NCBI GenBank assembly: GCA_902464195.1
Contig: CABQJB010000082.1
Span: 1 to 8,818, forward strand
Reading direction: 5' to 3'
Length of the DNA stretch: 8,818 nucleotides
Origin: an uncultured Megasphaera sp.
GTDB lineage: Bacteria > Bacillota > Negativicutes > Veillonellales > Megasphaeraceae
Shown here: positions 1 through 6,135 of the stretch, piece after piece
How positions within the stretch are numbered: position 1 is the first letter of the stretch
How the letters are laid out: every line of letters starts with the position of its first letter
The notes under the pieces: model-generated
Databases searched by the model: none
Told to the model about the DNA's origin: nothing
The model's input: only the letters and a program-made list of their open reading frames with translations
Program-made: the position numbers and the translations under genes

Positions 1-27
1 ACAAACTCTGTGCTACAAACTATAAAG
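1..27 (+). repeat. Direct repeat, copy 1 (27 bp)
   Basis: This AT-rich segment begins ACAAACTCTG and ends CTACAAACTATAAAG. It matches 218-244 at 24 of 27 positions; the differences are at repeat positions 9, 11 and 12. ACAAACT occurs twice within the unit. Only the end inside the window can be judged, so the repeat may extend further left. Its function is unknown. Confidence 0.7.
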
Positions 28-32
28 TAAAC

Positions 33-80
33 GGGGCCTCGCATGATGGCAAAAACCTTCGTGCGACAGCCCCTTTTTTT
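33..80 (+). terminator. Rho-independent terminator-like hairpin, plus strand
   Basis: GGGGC at 33-37 pairs with GCCCC at 69-73, and CGCA at 40-43 pairs with TGCG at 62-65 across a small internal loop. The apical loop is about 18 nt. Seven Ts follow immediately (74-80), which is the expected layout for a terminator read on the plus strand. No plus-strand gene is visible in the window, so it would serve a gene to the left that runs toward this operon. The large loop and interrupted stem weaken the call. Confidence 0.5.
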
Positions 81-84
81 GCAC

Positions 85-188
85 TGTAGGGGTCGCCACG
101 TGGGCCCCGCCGGGTATTCGGCGACGCGCTCCCCGGGCTGGAAAATTCCACATATTCCAGACGGGCTCGCCACGTGCGAGCCCCTACA
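85..188. repeat. MITE-like inverted-repeat element, about 104 bp
   Basis: The segment starts TGTAGGGG (85-92) and ends with its exact reverse complement CCCCTACA (181-188). The 10-mer TCGCCACGTG occurs in both arms in the same orientation, at 93-102 and 167-176. The right arm alone forms a perfect 8-bp hairpin, GGGCTCGC (163-170) with GCGAGCCC (176-183) around CACGT. The interior holds more small inverted repeats: GCCG (109-112) with CGGC (119-122), and CTGGAA (138-143) with TTCCAG (155-160). No open reading frame fits inside. This architecture resembles non-autonomous miniature elements or intergenic palindromic repeats. I see no clear target-site duplication, so mobility is not shown. Confidence 0.5.
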
Positions 189-217
189 ATAAAATCACGA
201 GATTCCTGCTACAAACT

Positions 218-244
218 ACAAACTCCGCACTACAAACTATAAAG
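218..244 (+). repeat. Direct repeat, copy 2 (27 bp)
   Basis: This is the second copy of the 27-bp unit at 1-27, with three substitutions. It is preceded by another partial ACAAACT (211-217), so the heptamer appears three times in tandem-like spacing here. The two copies bracket the plus-strand hairpin and the inverted-repeat element, which suggests a composite intergenic repeat rather than chance similarity. Confidence 0.7.
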
Positions 245-252
245 CAAAAGAA

Positions 253-292
253 CCTCTCCGGCCCGTTGGGCCACCTCCCCTATGAGGGGAGG
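253..292 (-). terminator. Double hairpin, possible terminator of the minus-strand operon
   Basis: Two perfect stem-loops sit side by side: CCTCCCC (274-280) with GGGGAGG (286-292) around TATGA, and GGCCC (260-264) with GGGCC (268-272) around GTT. Read on the minus strand, a T-rich stretch (TTCTTTTGCTTT) follows about 7 nt after the second stem. The position, 34 bp past the stop of the last gene, suits an operon terminator, but the T-run is offset and interrupted. CCTCTCC (253-259) could also pair with 286-292 using one G-T pair, giving a competing fold on the plus strand. The block may equally be a dispersed intergenic repeat. Confidence 0.4.
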
Positions 293-300
293 CTTTGCGA

Positions 301-319
301 GCCACTAGCCACTAGCCAC
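301..319. repeat. Tandem heptamer GCCACTA, about 2.7 copies
   Basis: Two full copies of GCCACTA (301-307, 308-314) are followed by a partial copy, GCCAC (315-319). It lies just past the stop codon of the last gene and continues the repeat-built character of the flank. No function can be assigned. Confidence 0.7.
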
Positions 320-325
320 GAATCA

Positions 326-1633
326 CTATTTTTTATCCTTCTGCTGGAGTTTGGCCAGGCGGTCTTTTAAGGACGTGAATTCGCCCTGGTTGTCGGACTG
401 GAGTTCCGTTTCGGGCTGGATGGTCTGGTCTTTATAGGCGGCTTTACGTTTGGCTGCTTCGGCAGCGGCTGCGGCCTGGCGTTCTTTGGCAGTCCTGTCG
501 GCCTGGACGGCTTCGCGGATGGGCTGGAGCTTATTGTCCGGGACGACGAGGAAGCGGACCGGCAGGTTGGCTGCTCCCGGCGGCATGATATGGATGGTCA
601 TATCCGTCCCGGCCGGGAAGGTATCGACGTATTCCATGGCATACGGGTCATTGAGGCCCATGGAGTGGCGATGACGCGGCAGTTCAACGATTTTCTTGTC
701 TTCGCCCCGCTGAGGATCGCTGTAAATGAGTTCCGTTACACCGGCGTATTCGCCGCCCTGGGGATTGAAGTACAGGTGGATGTTCCCCGTCCCCGTCGTG
801 CGCAGGTGGATGGTGTAATCGACGCCGTAGTTGCCCGTATCTTCCGAGGCCCGGTTGTCCATGACGTCACGGCCCTGGAGGAAGCGGTCCCAGACGCCGT
901 CAGCCAGGAGGATATAGCCGATGCCGCTGTCCGTCGAATACGGAATGAGCGTGCTCAGGTAACGGTCCTTGCCGTGGAAAGTGCCGCGCAGCTGGACAGA
1001 GTCACTGGCCAGATACTGCTGCTTGCGGATGAAGGCGACCGGGTCTTCCTGGGGCGGCAGGATCATGGACGACAGAATCATCGGTTCCGGCAGGCTGACG
1101 TTGACGATGCCCGAAAAGAGCTGGTCCGGCCGGACGACGGTCTCATTGAGGCGCTGGCCGACGATGGCATAGTCATGAGCCGGGACGGTAATCTTATTGA
1201 CCGTCATGTTGCCTTCATAATACATGGTCGACAATTCCTTGCCGACCTGATAGTAATCCGTACTGGGCCGCGTATACTGATAGCCCTGGAGGACTGCTTC
1301 CAGCGGATAGGGATGCGGATTGTAGAGCATGGCTACGATTTTCCGGTTATATCGGTGCTGGTTGACATGATAGAAATAGAGGCGCACGTCGCCGCTGACC
1401 GTATCCCCATAGAGGATCCCGTCACCATCGGCGTATTCCGGGCTATCAGAGAGGAGCAGTGTCCCCGTATCGACAGGAGCTGTCATGGAAATAGGAAGCA
1501 TACGCTGGGCGACGACGCGGTCCATGACGTCCGGGTCGTCGACAGCGGGCAGATCCGCTGCCAGGACGCCGGCCAGGGGCAGACAGGCCGTCAGCAGGCC
1601 GGCTATATAGGTACATAGTTTCTTAAATTTCAT
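326..1633 (-). CDS. Exported protein of unknown function, whiA-coupled
   Basis: I do not recognise the family of this 435-aa protein. Residues 1-25 look like a signal peptide: basic MKFKK, a hydrophobic core, and a likely cleavage after V-L-A at 25. L-T-A-C at 14-17 is a weaker lipobox candidate, so a lipoprotein cannot be excluded. Residues 45-365 have the alternating pattern of a beta-rich extracytoplasmic fold, with two segments of similar shape around GDVRLYF (81-87) and GNIHLYF (283-289). From about 370 the chain turns Ala/Lys/Gln-rich and probably helical (AAAAAEAAKRKAA), ending QQKDKK. The ATG lies inside the end of whiA, an 11-bp overlap, so translation is probably coupled. GAGAAG abuts the start and AGAAGG lies 11 nt upstream. 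I see no catalytic motif. A role at the envelope is inferred from export and context only. Confidence 0.8.
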   Translation of the reverse strand: MKFKKLCTYIAGLLTACLPLAGVLAADLPAVDDPDVMDRVVAQRMLPISMTAPVDTGTLLLSDSPEYADGDGILYGDTVSGDVRLYFYHVNQHRYNRKIVAMLYNPHPYPLEAVLQGYQYTRPSTDYYQVGKELSTMYYEGNMTVNKITVPAHDYAIVGQRLNETVVRPDQLFSGIVNVSLPEPMILSSMILPPQEDPVAFIRKQQYLASDSVQLRGTFHGKDRYLSTLIPYSTDSGIGYILLADGVWDRFLQGRDVMDNRASEDTGNYGVDYTIHLRTTGTGNIHLYFNPQGGEYAGVTELIYSDPQRGEDKKIVELPRHRHSMGLNDPYAMEYVDTFPAGTDMTIHIMPPGAANLPVRFLVVPDNKLQPIREAVQADRTAKERQAAAAAEAAKRKAAYKDQTIQPETELQSDNQGEFTSLKDRLAKLQQKDKK

Positions 1634-2558
1634 CTTCTCGTTGACCTTCTATCTGTTTCGCTATATCAGCGATTTTTTTAAAACGATGGGACAATCCCGA
1701 CTTGGTCAATCCCGACTGGGCCGCCAGTTCACTCATGGAAGCCTCGGGGTTGGCCATGCGCAGTTCCGCCGCTTCACGCAGCTTCGGCGACATGCGCTGG
1801 TACAGGCCCGATTCCTGAATACAGGTGATGGCCCGGCGCTGGCGCACGGCAGCGTCGACGGTCTTCTGGAGGTTGGCCGTTTCGCAGTTGACGACGCGGT
1901 TGACGTTGTTGCGCATCCCCTTGACGACGCGGACGCTTTCAAACTTGAGATACGCCTGGGCTGCGCCGATGTACTGCAGGAATTGGGATACGCCATTGCC
2001 TTCTTTGATGTAGACTAAATAATCGCCCTTGCGGTCCGTCGTCTTGGCCGGCAGGCGGAAGCGGCGCATGATCTTCAACAATTTTTCGGCAAAGGCCGCA
2101 TTGCCCGTCACCAGTTCCAGGTGATAATCGCCCTTGGGCTGATTGACGGACCCGCCACCCATGAAGGCGCCCCGCAGGAAGGCCCGCTGGCAGTCGGTCT
2201 TCTTGAGATCGATGGCCGAAAACTCCGTGTCCGTCGGGAACAGTGACAAATCCCGCAGGATGGCCGTGCTCTCCGGCGACGGCGATACGCGCAGGATATA
2301 GTAATTCTTCTTGCGCAGGCGCAAGCCCTGGCGGACCCGGACTTCGGGCCGGACCGGAAACGATTCCATCCACATTTTCAGGGCCTTGCGGGCGACGGCA
2401 TTATTGGACGTGCTGAATTCGATGCCGATGGTCCCGCGCGAACCGAGGATGAGGGAACCGCCCATGCAGAGCAGCGCTGCCAGTTCGGCAAAACGGCAGG
2501 CGGCATTTTCGGGCTTGCAGTGGGCGATTTCATTCTTCACTTCTTCTGCAAATGACAA
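1623..2558 (-). CDS. whiA: DNA-binding protein WhiA
   Basis: WhiA is a conserved Gram-positive protein. In Streptomyces it is a sporulation transcription factor; in Bacillus it influences chromosome segregation and division. This copy is 311 aa, a normal length. Residues 1-90 match the WhiA N-terminal domain. A degenerate LAGLIDADG homing-endonuclease-like domain follows, with FLRGAFMGGGSV at 127-138. The C-terminus (about 218-300) carries a helix-turn-helix, clearest at MSELAAQSGLTKSGLSHRF (275-293). The start is TTG: AGGAGG lies 10 nt upstream, and the resulting N-terminus MSFAEEVKNE resembles B. subtilis MSFASETKKE. The gene begins 14 bp after yvcK, whose TAG stop merges with the Shine-Dalgarno sequence, and its end overlaps the next gene by 11 bp. 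In Bacillus an HPr-like gene (crh) follows whiA; here an unknown exported protein does. Confidence 0.96.
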   Translation of the reverse strand: MSFAEEVKNEIAHCKPENAACRFAELAALLCMGGSLILGSRGTIGIEFSTSNNAVARKALKMWMESFPVRPEVRVRQGLRLRKKNYYILRVSPSPESTAILRDLSLFPTDTEFSAIDLKKTDCQRAFLRGAFMGGGSVNQPKGDYHLELVTGNAAFAEKLLKIMRRFRLPAKTTDRKGDYLVYIKEGNGVSQFLQYIGAAQAYLKFESVRVVKGMRNNVNRVVNCETANLQKTVDAAVRQRRAITCIQESGLYQRMSPKLREAAELRMANPEASMSELAAQSGLTKSGLSHRFKKIADIAKQIEGQREDEI

Positions 2559-2568
2559 TGGGACGCCG

Positions 2569-2574
2569 CCTCCT
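2569..2574 (-). promoter_or_regulatory. Ribosome binding site that decides the TTG start of whiA
   Basis: AGGAGG on the minus strand overlaps the TAG stop of yvcK (TAGGAGG) and lies 10 nt before TTG at 2558. No ATG gives a family-like N-terminus, so this site supports the TTG start. Ribosomes finishing yvcK would release on top of the site, which favours reinitiation. Confidence 0.75.
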
Positions 2575-3919
2575 AACGATGGCTGAATGTGTAACGTTTC
2601 AAATAGTAATGCAAGAGCTCCGGCGACAAATCGGTCCGCAAGGCGTTGATCAAGTCAAAGAGGACGTTGGCCAGCTTCTTCGTATCGTGAGTGGCACTGT
2701 TTTCCTTGTTGATCAAATCCGACAGGATGAGCGTCGCCCCGGTCTGACTGACTTCCTTCTTGTCAATCATGACCGGATGGGATCCATGGGCGACATAGCG
2801 CTGGAGGACAGCCGGATCGACGTCGCCGTTGTTGGCGATGACGAAGTCGATGACCTTGCCGCCGGCCTGGCGGTTGATGGCCCGGATGTGGTCGGATACG
2901 GTGTAATCATCCGTTTCCCCGGGCTGGGTCATGACGTTGCAGATATAAATCTTCGGCGCCTTGCTGGTGCGGACGGCCTGGACGATATCAGGCACGCAGA
3001 GATTGGGCATGATGCTCGTATAGAGGCTGCCCGGACCGAGGACGATGGCGTCGGCGTCCTTGATGGCGTCGACGGCCGACTGGATGGCCTTGGGGTGTTC
3101 CGGCGTCGTAAAGACGCGTTTGATCTTACCATGGGCATGGGGAATCTGCGATTCCCCTTCGACGATGCGGCCGTCGGTCATTTCGGCATTAAGGCGGAGC
3201 TTTTCCGCCGATGACGGGATGACCTTGCCGCGGACGCGCAGGACCTTACTGGTCGCGTCCATAGCTTCTTCGACGTCGCCCAGGACTTCGATGAGGGCGG
3301 CGATGAACAAGTTGCCGAAGCTGTGGCCCGTCAGGTTGCCGGACCCGCCGAAGCGGTGGGCGAAGAGCTTTTCCATGAGCCCTTCCTTATCGGCCAGGGC
3401 GACCAGGCAGTTGCGCAGGTCCCCAGGCGCGATGATATCCAGGTCCTGGCGGATGCGGCCTGTCGAACCGCCATCGTCGGCGACGGTGACGACGGCCGTC
3501 AGGTTATAGGTCTTGGCCTTGAGGCCGCGCAGCATGACCGACAGGCCCGTGCCGCCGCCGATGACGACGACTTTCGGCCCTTTGGACAGCTGGAGATTAG
3601 AGAAAATCAGGTCGCTGAGGTTCTCCGATTCGCCGGGCATGACGACGCCAATCATCGTGCGGATCAGGCGCCGCGTCGCCCAGGCCATGATGACCAGCCC
3701 CAGGAGGATGACCAGGATGCCCATACTGGCCAGGATCGTATAGTTATAATGGCCCGTCACTTCATAGAGCAGGCGGAAAGCCCACTCTTCCAGCGCCCCC
3801 AGCCATTGGTAGTTAAAGGTCAGGATAATGCCGAAGCTGGAACACATCATGCCCAGGCCGAAGAGAAAGAGCCATCGCTTGATGCGCAACCCCGGATGCA
3901 GCCATTTCATAAAACGCAT
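2573..3919 (-). CDS. yvcK: YvcK/GlmR family protein, membrane-anchored form
   Basis: This is a CofD-like (UPF0052) protein. In Bacillus YvcK (GlmR) is needed for growth on gluconeogenic carbon sources, binds UDP-GlcNAc and helps direct carbon to cell-wall precursors. The core shows VVIGGGTG (118-125), VADDGGSTG (146-154), PGDLRN (165-170), GHSFGN (198-203), AIVLGPGSLY (291-300) and TQPGETDDY (331-339). The protein has 448 residues, against about 317 for the Bacillus protein. The extra N-terminus holds two likely transmembrane helices, about 14-34 and 61-82, flanked by basic residues, so the core is probably tethered to the inner face of the membrane. Long forms like this are known in Clostridia-type lineages. 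The ATG has AGGAGG 7 nt upstream, merged with the rapZ stop as TAGGAGG. rapZ ends 11 bp upstream and whiA follows after 14 bp, the classical rapZ-yvcK-whiA order. Confidence 0.96.
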   Translation of the reverse strand: MRFMKWLHPGLRIKRWLFLFGLGMMCSSFGIILTFNYQWLGALEEWAFRLLYEVTGHYNYTILASMGILVILLGLVIMAWATRRLIRTMIGVVMPGESENLSDLIFSNLQLSKGPKVVVIGGGTGLSVMLRGLKAKTYNLTAVVTVADDGGSTGRIRQDLDIIAPGDLRNCLVALADKEGLMEKLFAHRFGGSGNLTGHSFGNLFIAALIEVLGDVEEAMDATSKVLRVRGKVIPSSAEKLRLNAEMTDGRIVEGESQIPHAHGKIKRVFTTPEHPKAIQSAVDAIKDADAIVLGPGSLYTSIMPNLCVPDIVQAVRTSKAPKIYICNVMTQPGETDDYTVSDHIRAINRQAGGKVIDFVIANNGDVDPAVLQRYVAHGSHPVMIDKKEVSQTGATLILSDLINKENSATHDTKKLANVLFDLINALRTDLSPELLHYYLKRYTFSHR

Positions 3920-3926
3920 GACAGCA

Positions 3927-3932
3927 CCTCCT
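3927..3932 (-). promoter_or_regulatory. Ribosome binding site of yvcK fused to the rapZ stop codon
   Basis: The minus strand reads TAGGAGG, where TAG is the rapZ stop and AGGAGG is the yvcK Shine-Dalgarno sequence, 7 nt before its ATG. The same arrangement occurs at the yvcK-whiA junction, and a TAAGGAGG version at the yggS-sepF junction. Confidence 0.7.
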
Positions 3933-4836
3933 ACGCTTCGCCTTCATACCCCGGCGCATCTTCTTCAACGTCGTTCTTCTGGATATCCCGGTGTTCGATG
4001 GACACGTCGACGCCGTTATCCCTGAGGTGTTTATACATGGCTTCGGCCATACAGACACTGCGGTGCATCCCGCCCGTACAGCCGACGGCGATGACCAGCT
4101 GGCTCTTGCCTTCCCGTTCATAGTTGGGCAGGAGGAAGTCGATCATATCGAACCACTTTTCCTTATACGTCTGGGTAATGGGGAAACTTTCGACATAGTC
4201 GCGCACGCAGGGTACACGGCCCGACTTATGGCGGTATTCATCGACATAGTACGGGTTGGGCAGAAAACGCACATCTTCGACGATGTCCGCGTCGATGGGC
4301 ATGCCGTGCTTGAAGCCGAAAGACACGACAGTGACGGTCATGCTCTTCTTGCTGTCCGTGATGGCATAGCGCTTGACCAGGATTTCCTTGAGCTGTTTCG
4401 GCTTGAGATTCGACGTGTCGATGATGAAATCAGCTTTCCGGCGCAACGAGGCCAGGCGCTTGCGTTCTTCGGCGATGCCCTGGCTGATGCGGCCATGCGG
4501 GGCCAGAGGATGGACGCGGCGCGTTTCCTTGTAGCGCCGTACCAGAGCCTGGTCCGAAGCCTCGATGAAGACGATTTCGTAAGAAATGCCTTCGGCCTTG
4601 AGATCTTTCAGGCACTGGCTCATGGCATCGAAGAATTCACCGCCCCGGATATCAGCGATGAGGGCCACGTGGCGGACCCGTTCGCCGCCTTTGATGCACA
4701 ATTCCGCGAACTTGGGAATCAGGACCGGCGGGATATTGTCGATGCAGAAATAGCCGATGTCCTCCAATACCTGGACGGCATGGCTCTTACCGGCACCGGA
4801 CATGCCGGTGACAATGATCAAATGAAAATGGTCCAT
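3931..4836 (-). CDS. rapZ: RapZ (YvcJ) nucleotide-binding RNase adaptor
   Basis: RapZ is a P-loop protein that binds nucleotides. In E. coli it brings the small RNA GlmZ to RNase E and so controls glucosamine-6-phosphate synthase; in Bacillus YvcJ is a nucleotide-binding GTPase/ATPase linked to competence. This copy has 301 aa, the usual size. Walker A is GMSGAGKS (11-18). DIR (62-64), FLPNPYY (191-197) and the C-terminal signature GCTGGMHRSV (252-261) are in their normal order. The signature usually has K or Q where this protein has Met. The start is ATG at 4836 with AGGAGG 5 nt upstream. An in-frame TTG at 4857 would add seven residues but has no binding site and would almost touch the upstream stop. 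The gene lies 23 bp after the HAD gene, and its TAG stop is part of the yvcK ribosome binding site. Confidence 0.95.
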   Translation of the reverse strand: MDHFHLIIVTGMSGAGKSHAVQVLEDIGYFCIDNIPPVLIPKFAELCIKGGERVRHVALIADIRGGEFFDAMSQCLKDLKAEGISYEIVFIEASDQALVRRYKETRRVHPLAPHGRISQGIAEERKRLASLRRKADFIIDTSNLKPKQLKEILVKRYAITDSKKSMTVTVVSFGFKHGMPIDADIVEDVRFLPNPYYVDEYRHKSGRVPCVRDYVESFPITQTYKEKWFDMIDFLLPNYEREGKSQLVIAVGCTGGMHRSVCMAEAMYKHLRDNGVDVSIEHRDIQKNDVEEDAPGYEGEA

Positions 4837-4841
4837 AAGAA

Positions 4842-4847
4842 CCTCCT
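4842..4847 (-). promoter_or_regulatory. Ribosome binding site that decides the ATG start of rapZ
   Basis: AGGAGG on the minus strand lies 5 nt before ATG at 4836. The longer reading from TTG at 4857 has no comparable sequence upstream. The ATG start also gives the family-typical N-terminus, with about ten residues before the P-loop. Confidence 0.8.
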
Positions 4848-4859
4848 CTATAGACAATG

Positions 4860-5660
4860 TTACAATACAAATTTCTCAACCGCTGCGGCGACACCGTCGT
4901 CATTATTGGACGCCGTGACGTAAGACGCGACGGCCTTCACTTCGTCAGCGGCGTTGGCCATGGCTATGGGGAAACCGGCAGCTTTCAGCATATCCAAGTC
5001 GTTCTGGGAATCGCCGAGGGCCATGATCTCATCGGCCGTGATGCCGTAGAGCTCACCCAGGCGGCGGATGCCCTTGCCCTTGTCGACGCCGCTGGGCATG
5101 ATTTCCAGGAACGTCGGCATGGAAAAGAGGATATTGAACTGACCGGGAAAGCGTTCCTCGATGAGGGCCTTGCGGGCCACCAGGTCGTCGTGCTCGCCCC
5201 GGCTGAGGAGCTTGTTGCAGTCGCCCTGGACGTGATAGAATTCGTCGCCACAGATGCAGGCCTTACTGTGCGTGATTTCTTCATAGCCGCGGATCCATTT
5301 ATCATCCTTGGCCGTACGCAGGACGTCGTCGATATAAGTCTGCATCTGCCAGCCCCGTTCCCGGGCCAGGTCGACCAGTTCCTGTGCCGTCTGCTTGGGA
5401 ATGGCCTGCTGGAAGAGGATTTTCTTCGATTCCAGCATCTCGATGAGGCCGCCGGCAAAGAGCAGCAGCGGGCTGTCGCCGAGGTTCAGGCGGTCGCCGT
5501 AAGGCCGGGCCGTCTGGTACATACGCCCCGTGGCGATGGCGACGACGACGCCCTTATCGCGGGCTGCCTGCAAGGTTCGGACCGTCCGGTCCGACACGCT
5601 GCCGTCGCTGCGCAGGAGCGTCCCGTCGAGGTCGATGGTAATCATCTTTACCGGCTTCAT
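4860..5660 (-). CDS. Cof-type HAD-IIB phosphatase
   Basis: This is a haloacid dehalogenase superfamily hydrolase of the Cof/HAD-IIB type. These are cytosolic Mg2+-dependent enzymes that remove phosphate from sugar phosphates, FMN, PLP or similar small molecules through an aspartyl-phosphate. All four motifs are present: DLDGTL with nucleophile D10 and acid/base D12, ATGR (43-46) with T44, GVDKGKG (191-197) with K194, and GDSQND (216-221) with D217 and D221. The C2-type cap lies between motifs II and III (about 80-190). The length, 266 aa, is typical. The substrate cannot be read from the sequence. The ATG overlaps the TGA of the SLH gene by one base (TGATG). A G-rich AAGGGGGA lies upstream at a rather long spacing, so translational coupling is likely. 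A PLP-related role alongside yggS would be speculation. Confidence 0.92.
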   Translation of the reverse strand: MKPVKMITIDLDGTLLRSDGSVSDRTVRTLQAARDKGVVVAIATGRMYQTARPYGDRLNLGDSPLLLFAGGLIEMLESKKILFQQAIPKQTAQELVDLARERGWQMQTYIDDVLRTAKDDKWIRGYEEITHSKACICGDEFYHVQGDCNKLLSRGEHDDLVARKALIEERFPGQFNILFSMPTFLEIMPSGVDKGKGIRRLGELYGITADEIMALGDSQNDLDMLKAAGFPIAMANAADEVKAVASYVTASNNDDGVAAAVEKFVL

Positions 5661-6049
5661 CAGGCCTTGTCCCCCTTCCAGTCAAAGACGACGCCCTGGC
5701 TGGATGGTTCGGCTTCCTTCGGCGCGTCGCCGACGTACTGCAGGTCATCGGCATAGCTCTGGGCCAGTTTATCGATTTCCCGCTGCTGGTCTGCCGTAGC
5801 TTTACTGCGGTTCTTCATGGCAGCGGCAATCATTTCCGTCACTTCATAGCGTGTCAGGTTGTACGACGGCGCAAAGCGCGTCATCGGCACTCCCGTCAGG
5901 CCGGCCTTGGACAGGTCGTAGACGGCCTTATATTCCCAGGTATTGCGGTCTACGGCGTCGAACTGGTTCGGCGCATAGGGATTATAGGCCAGGGCCGCGC
6001 TGACCCCCAGGCAGCACCAGGCTGCCAGCAAAAGAAAAAATCGTTTCAT
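5660..6049 (-). CDS. Small exported protein with one SLH-like domain
   Basis: This 129-aa protein begins with a signal peptide: MKRF, a hydrophobic core, and A-L-A before Y22. Residues about 30-80 fit an S-layer homology domain: F30 with DAVD, W38-E-Y40 (the usual WAY position), A42-V43, G50, F59, and TRYE at 66-69 for the TRAE signature. The following DKLAQSYADDL (93-103) resembles the stretch after the SLH domain of Negativicute OmpM-type proteins. In that class SLH domains hold the outer membrane to polyamine-modified peptidoglycan. Here no beta-barrel follows, only a short polar tail to residue 129, so the protein would be a free periplasmic SLH module. AGGGGG lies 6 nt before the ATG. 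It follows divIVA after 86 bp and is joined to the phosphatase gene by TGATG. The SLH call rests on pattern matching by eye. Confidence 0.75.
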   Translation of the reverse strand: MKRFFLLLAAWCCLGVSAALAYNPYAPNQFDAVDRNTWEYKAVYDLSKAGLTGVPMTRFAPSYNLTRYEVTEMIAAAMKNRSKATADQQREIDKLAQSYADDLQYVGDAPKEAEPSSQGVVFDWKGDKA

Positions 6050-6135
6050 CGTTGTCCCCCTCTATAAACAAATATACTCCCTGCCGGGTCTAACGTGCGT
6101 CATACCTGAAAGAGAGCATATCCATAAAATACGTA
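6050..6135 (-). other. 86-bp gap between divIVA and the SLH gene
   Basis: This is the longest gap between genes in the window; the rest are 25 bp or less or overlap. A 10-bp perfect palindrome, AATACGTATT (6128-6137), overlaps the divIVA stop. There is no terminator hairpin with a T-run. TATATT and TATAGA occur upstream of the SLH ribosome binding site, but without a convincing -35 at the right distance. An internal promoter is possible but not shown. Confidence 0.5.

Larger units (their letters stand above)
1..325. other. Repeat-rich non-coding region downstream of the operon
   Basis: I find no credible gene in these 325 bases. They consist of several short repeats and hairpins, listed separately: two copies of a 27-bp sequence, an inverted-repeat element, two terminator-like structures and a tandem heptamer. 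The base composition alternates between AT-rich direct repeats and GC-rich palindromes, unlike the even composition of the genes to the right. The minus-strand operon ends at 326, so this is its 3' flank. A plus-strand terminator-like hairpin near the left edge suggests that a convergent gene may lie just outside the window, but that is inference. Confidence 0.75.

Noticed and set aside
1..325. CRISPR array or tRNA in the repeat-rich flank
   Set aside because: The repeats are two diverged 27-bp copies far apart, without regular spacers, and no cloverleaf or CCA end can be drawn.
590..1618. Long plus-strand open frame (342 codons) opposite the exported protein gene
   Set aside because: It mirrors the minus-strand gene in a frame where antisense stops need TTA, CTA or TCA sense codons, which are rare in this GC-rich coding style. 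It has no ribosome binding site and no recognisable domain, while the minus strand has a signal peptide and a normal protein.
4837..4857. Extended N-terminus of rapZ from TTG at 4857
   Set aside because: There is no ribosome binding site upstream, and it would put the strong AGGAGG inside the gene. ATG at 4836 fits family length and spacing.
3991..4923. Plus-strand open frame of 310 codons opposite rapZ
   Set aside because: It is an antisense shadow of rapZ, whose minus-strand reading has a clear P-loop and family signature. Low-complexity, His/Asp-rich translation and lack of a Shine-Dalgarno sequence argue against a gene.
4857..5756. Plus-strand open frame of 299 codons opposite the HAD gene
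   Set aside because: It is a shadow of the HAD phosphatase, which has all four catalytic motifs on the minus strand. The plus frame shows no motif and crosses a gene boundary.
6056..6110. Promoter in the gap before the SLH gene
   Set aside because: TATATT and TATAGA are possible -10 boxes, but no credible -35 stands 16-18 bp upstream of either, so I do not list a promoter.
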